NCBI GenBank assembly: GCA_965278995.1
Contig: OZ257136.1
Location: 4,650,001 to 4,714,000, forward strand
Source: JADJYF01 sp965278995
Lineage (GTDB): Bacteria > Pseudomonadota > Gammaproteobacteria > Ga0077536
Direction: 5' to 3'
Length of the DNA stretch: 64,000 nucleotides
The notes under the pieces were generated by a model. That model saw nothing but the letters and a program-made list of their open reading frames with translations, had not been told where the DNA came from and did no database searches. Of the stretch, positions 60,839 through 64,000 are shown piece after piece (the stretch's first letter is position 1; each line of letters begins with the position of its first letter). The position numbers and the translations under genes are program-made.

Positions 60839-61465
60839 GTGAACGCTCTAAGCGATCCGCTGGCACGCCTCGAGGGACTGTTGTCCGCTGCGGTGAGCCG
60901 CCTGTTGCTGGCCGACGACGAGCGGGCGCGAAGACTGGCGCGATTGGACGGCACGGTCATCGAGCTGTGTGTACGCGACACGCGGTGGCGCGCTTTTGCG
61001 CTGCCGTCAGCGAGCGGCATTCGCCTGCATCGCGAATATGACGGCAAAGTCGATGTGCGGGTCATCGGGCGACCGGGCGATTTTCTGGCCTACGCGCGCG
61101 CCAGTCGGCGCGGCGATTCACTCGGAGCTGGACGTATCGAAATCAGCGGTGATCTGGCTGTGGCGCAGAATGTGCAGTCGCTGCTCGCCGATCTCGACAT
61201 CGACTGGGAAGATCTGCTGGCACCGCTCATCGGCGACGTTGGCGCGCATCAACTGGCGCGCGCGGCGCGCGCTGCAATGACTTTTCTTGGTGACAATGCC
61301 GCACGCTTCGAAACTGATATCGCGGACTACCTGCATCATGAATCGGGGTTGGCGCCTACGCGCGAAGAAACGGACGTTCAGCGGCGCGCAGTGTTTTCCA
61401 TCACTGACGATGTCGATCGCCTTGAAGCACGGCTGGCGCGCCTGCTGCGCGGTGCGCGACGGTGA
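60839..61465 (+). CDS. ubiJ: UbiJ, accessory factor of ubiquinone synthesis (SCP2 domain)
   Basis: A 208-residue protein with a sterol-carrier (SCP2) domain around 20-120 that binds hydrophobic ubiquinone intermediates in the soluble Ubi complex with UbiK. Typical points are a GRIEISGDLAVAQNVQSLLADLDIDWE stretch and the C-terminal charged region. GTG 60839 is my choice; TTG 60821 is six codons upstream. The stop overlaps ubiB (GTGA). Confidence 0.92.
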   Translation: MNALSDPLARLEGLLSAAVSRLLLADDERARRLARLDGTVIELCVRDTRWRAFALPSASGIRLHREYDGKVDVRVIGRPGDFLAYARASRRGDSLGAGRIEISGDLAVAQNVQSLLADLDIDWEDLLAPLIGDVGAHQLARAARAAMTFLGDNAARFETDIADYLHHESGLAPTREETDVQRRAVFSITDDVDRLEARLARLLRGARR

Positions 61466-63120
61466 TCATCACGCCGACCCAGTTTTTTCGCGTTTTCACT
61501 ATCGGGCGCGTGCTGATCAGGCATGGCTTCGACGAGATCATCCTGACCCTGCCGCTGCTGCGCTCAGCCAGTTTCGTGCTGTATCTGTTGCCGTGGAACT
61601 GGCGCCGACGCGACTACAAACCACGCGCTGAGCGGATCCGCGCGGTGCTGGAGGATCTCGGCCCACTTTTCGTCAAGTTCGGCCAGCTGCTGTCGACGCG
61701 GCGCGACTTGTTGAGCGACGACATCGCCGAAGAACTGGCGAAACTGCAGGACCACGTGCCGCCGTTTCCTGGCGAGCAGGCGCGCAACATTGTCGAGAAA
61801 GCCTACGGCGAGTCGGTTGCGCAGGTGTTCGCGGCGTTCGACGAGGTGCCGCTTGCATCTGCTTCGATTGCCCAGGTCCATGCCGCCAGCCTGCGCGATG
61901 GGCGTGAAGTCATCGTCAAAGTCGTACGTCCCAATCTGCGCCCGACGATTGCGCAGGACATCTCACTCATGTACGTGCTCGCCGATGCGGCCGAGCGGTA
62001 CTGGGAACGCGGTAAGCGCCTGAAGCCGCGCGTAGTCGTTGCCGAATTCGAGAAAACGATCCTGGACGAACTCGATATGATGCGCGAAGCGGCGAACGCG
62101 TCGCAGCTGCGGCGCAATTTTGCCGAGTCGACGCAGATCCATGTTCCCGAAGTCTACTGGGATTACACCCGCGAGAACGTGCTTGTCATGGAGCGCGTGA
62201 ACGGTATCGGTATTGGCGACATCGAGGGCCTGCGGCGTGCCGGCATCGATCTCAAGCTGCTCGCCGAACGCGGCGTCGAGATCTTTTTCACGCAGATTTT
62301 CCGCGATCATTTTTTCCACGCCGATGTACATCCCGGCAACCTGTTCGTGTTGCCGGGCACCGATGGCGGTGACCCGCTCTATGCGCCGGTCGATTTCGGC
62401 ATCATGGGCTCGCTGTCGGAATTCGATCAGCGCTATCTGGCCGAGAATTTTTCGGCGTTCCTGGCGCGCGATTATCGGCGGGTGGCGACGCTCCATGTCG
62501 AATCCGGCTGGGTCCCGCCGGACACGCGGGTCGATGAGTTCGAATTTGCCATTCGTGCCGTTTGCGAACCGATATTCGATCGACCGATGAAGGACATCTC
62601 GGTTGGCAATCTGTTGCTGCGGCTGTTCCAGACCGCTCAGCGGTTTCATATGGAAATCCTGCCGCAGCTCCTGCTGCTGCAGAAAACGCTGGTCAATGTC
62701 GAAGGTATCGGGCGCCAGCTTTACCCGGAACTGGATCTGTGGCGCGCAGCGCGCCCATCGCTCGAAAAATTCATGGTCGAGCGTGTCGGTCTGAGGCGGC
62801 TGTGGAGTTCGTTTCGCGACAATGTGCCGCATTGGGTCGACCGATTGCCGGAGTTGCCCGCCCTGACGGTCGAAGTGCTCGATCAGATCAAGGCCGGCCG
62901 TCTCAAGGTCCAGACCAGCGACGCCAAACTGGAAGAGATCCGCCTCGAAATCCGCAGCCTGCATCGTCGATTGATTTTTGCCCTGATCGGCATCGGTTGC
63001 ACGATTGGCACCGCCGTACTGCTCGCCATGCGCGTGCAGGCGCCGACGATGTCGGTTATCTGGCTACTCGGTTCTGTCGGTCTCGTCTCGCTGATACTGG
63101 CTCTGCGTGGGCAGCGGTAA
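61462..63120 (+). CDS. ubiB: UbiB, atypical kinase-like ubiquinone biosynthesis protein
   Basis: ADCK/UbiB-family ATPase of 552 residues needed for ubiquinone synthesis; it is thought to act on lipids or precursor access rather than as a classical kinase. The diagnostic KxGQ motif is in LGPLFVKFGQLLSTRRDLL near 75, then ASIAQVHAA, an ExD-type loop, and HADVHPGNL with VDFG as metal site. Two membrane helices at the C-terminus (about 495-515 and 525-545) anchor it. GTG start overlaps the ubiJ stop. Its 3' end overlaps yibQ by 57 bases, tail to tail. Confidence 0.95.
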   Translation: MIITPTQFFRVFTIGRVLIRHGFDEIILTLPLLRSASFVLYLLPWNWRRRDYKPRAERIRAVLEDLGPLFVKFGQLLSTRRDLLSDDIAEELAKLQDHVPPFPGEQARNIVEKAYGESVAQVFAAFDEVPLASASIAQVHAASLRDGREVIVKVVRPNLRPTIAQDISLMYVLADAAERYWERGKRLKPRVVVAEFEKTILDELDMMREAANASQLRRNFAESTQIHVPEVYWDYTRENVLVMERVNGIGIGDIEGLRRAGIDLKLLAERGVEIFFTQIFRDHFFHADVHPGNLFVLPGTDGGDPLYAPVDFGIMGSLSEFDQRYLAENFSAFLARDYRRVATLHVESGWVPPDTRVDEFEFAIRAVCEPIFDRPMKDISVGNLLLRLFQTAQRFHMEILPQLLLLQKTLVNVEGIGRQLYPELDLWRAARPSLEKFMVERVGLRRLWSSFRDNVPHWVDRLPELPALTVEVLDQIKAGRLKVQTSDAKLEEIRLEIRSLHRRLIFALIGIGCTIGTAVLLAMRVQAPTMSVIWLLGSVGLVSLILALRGQR

Positions 63121-63867
63121 TTGCACTACTGCGGTGGTCGCGCGGCAGTCGCGCGTACGTAGCAGTTCAGTCAGGGATACCAGTCGGATTGAATTGAGCG
63201 CACCCAGGCGTTCGCGCAGTACGGTCAGCGTAGCCGGATGCGGATGGCCGATGCCGACTGCATCGCCGTGACGTCTGGCATGCGCCAATAGACGGTCGAA
63301 CTGGATACGGACGTAGGCGGCTTTTGGCTGATTGTCGAGAAACACATCGCGCGCGATGAAAGGCACATGTGCCTGGCGAGCAGCGTGTGCAGCGACAGAA
63401 TGCGAAGTGGTGCGGCTGTCGAGATAGAGCGGCAATCCGGCTGCACGCAGTTCCGCCATCAGCCAGGCCATGCGTTGCGAGTCGCGGGAGAGCAGGCTGC
63501 CCATATGATTATTGACGCCACTCAAGTACGGCACGGCGACCAGCGCCTGCTGAACAGCAGTGCTGAACTCGCCGCGCGACATGTTGCCGAGCAGGGCGCC
63601 GGGACCGAGCAACTGGTTATGGCTGTCCGCTTCCATGGGTAAATGCAGGAGGACGTCGCGGCCCGTCGCGCGGGCATGACGGGCGAGCGCTGCGGCAGCG
63701 GGCGAGAATGGCAGGATGGCGTAGGTAACTGCGCCGGGCAGGGCGAGCGCCGCACGGTCGGCTGCCGTTTGATTGCCGAGATCGTCGATGACTACCGCGA
63801 TACGCGGCGGCGAGGCAGGCATCGTGTTGAGGCAGGCGCCGAGCGCAAGTGCCGCAAATGTCACCAT
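63064..63867 (-). CDS. YibQ-type divergent polysaccharide deacetylase
   Basis: A 267-residue protein of the DUF610/YibQ group. The landmark IAVVIDDLGNQTAADRAAL is near the N-terminus, then LPMEADSHNQLLGPGAL, VNNHMGSLLSRD, FIARDVFLDN and GIGHPHPATL. A possible lipobox (LALGAC) is only 12 residues from the start, very short and without a basic N-region; no upstream in-frame ATG, GTG or TTG exists before a stop codon. It runs with the C-terminal protease gene upstream, as in the envC-ctp-yibQ arrangement of other gammaproteobacteria. Confidence 0.85.
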   Translation of the reverse strand: MVTFAALALGACLNTMPASPPRIAVVIDDLGNQTAADRAALALPGAVTYAILPFSPAAAALARHARATGRDVLLHLPMEADSHNQLLGPGALLGNMSRGEFSTAVQQALVAVPYLSGVNNHMGSLLSRDSQRMAWLMAELRAAGLPLYLDSRTTSHSVAAHAARQAHVPFIARDVFLDNQPKAAYVRIQFDRLLAHARRHGDAVGIGHPHPATLTVLRERLGALNSIRLVSLTELLRTRDCRATTAVVQLPLPTQSQYQRDETDRTE

Positions 63868-63925
63868 GATCGACGTCCTGGCAGCTGATTGCGCGGCCCG
63901 GCTGCCATCGCTGCCTCAGCCCGGC

Positions 63926-64000
63926 TCAGGGCGCGGTCTTGTGTGCCTTCAGGAGGTCCATGCCTTTGAGAAGGTTGAGCGCTTCGTAGAGTTCGTAATC
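63926..64000 (-). CDS. C-terminal processing protease (S41), last 24 residues only
   Basis: The minus frame entering the window reads DYELYEALNLLKGMDLLKAH and ends KTAP before TGA. This is the usual tail of Ctp/S41 periplasmic proteases (D-x-Q/E-L-x-x-ALNLLKG). The rest lies outside the window. It precedes yibQ by 58 bases. Confidence 0.75.
   Translation of the reverse strand, partial: DYELYEALNLLKGMDLLKAHKTAP

Noticed and set aside
1..64000. tRNA, rRNA, CRISPR array, prophage or defence island
   Set aside because: Reading both strands I found no cloverleaf with TTC-G arm, no regularly spaced repeats, no integrase (other than XerC), and no recognisable defence genes.

Overview
The window is 64 kb of a densely coded, high-G+C (roughly 60 %) proteobacterial chromosome. 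Gene content and gene order point to a gammaproteobacterium: clpB-pgeF-rluD-bamD, suhB/trmJ, purM-DUF2066-AI-2E-hda, ilv genes followed by pssA, dapF-DUF484-xerC, hslVU-DUF971-ubiE-ubiJ-ubiB, and pilB-pilC-pilD-coaE-zapD. The genus cannot be fixed from sequence alone. It does not look like an enteric bacterium or a typical Pseudomonas. I see no rRNA, tRNA, CRISPR array, prophage or transposase gene. Gaps between genes are all under 300 bases; the largest are 22577-22868, 41528-41809, 34518-34799, 12068-12340 and 37962-38222.

Layout. 1-2070: the end of argJ and a Nudix/ThiE-like fusion. 2090-7525 (minus): zapD, coaE and the type IV pilus genes pilD, pilC, pilB. 7657-12067 (minus): clpB behind a sigma32-type promoter, then pgeF and rluD. 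12341-15435: bamD and a SulP transporter fused to a beta-carbonic anhydrase. 15490-19200 (minus): nadE, sucD, sucC. 19394-27091: a small membrane/Cys protein, the pilS-pilR two-component pair, a sigma54 promoter, pilA with a strong terminator, then two tandem TMTC-like multispanning proteins in noticeably lower-G+C DNA. 27170-28911 (minus): a GtrB-type GT2 glycosyltransferase and suhB. 28947-33775: trmJ, purM (minus), DUF2066, an AI-2E-type permease, hda. 33939-37961: wrbA-like flavoprotein, YihY, a palindromic MITE-like element, proS. 38223-42637: ilvB, ilvN, ilvC, pssA. 42724-47666: UDG, rimI, a PagL-like deacylase, cysM, a PolB-like exonuclease, rlmD. 47663-55201: a peptide-binding lipoprotein, a signal-less YkuD enzyme, two unrecognised genes, two peptide ABC permeases, nagZ, a TraB/GumN protein. 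55206-63120: dapF, DUF484, xerC, hslVU, DUF971, ubiE, ubiJ, ubiB. 63064-64000 (minus): a YibQ-like deacetylase and the tail of a C-terminal protease.

How it fits together. Three themes stand out. First, a full type IVa pilus control loop (PilS/PilR, sigma54 promoter, PilA) is linked to two GT-C-like membrane proteins and a polyprenyl-phosphate-type GT2, which suggests a pilin or envelope glycosylation cassette. Second, a probable murein-recycling neighbourhood pairs a peptide uptake system (binding protein and two permeases, no ATPase genes here) with a cytosolic YkuD enzyme resembling ElsL and with NagZ. Third, a 140-bp terminal-inverted-repeat element flanked by CTAA sits exactly at the yihY stop codon, and a 15-bp sequence at the trmJ/purM junction reads like a collapsed copy of it. 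Most other genes are core metabolism, and many overlap by 1-4 bases (ATGA, GTGA, TGATG), implying translational coupling.
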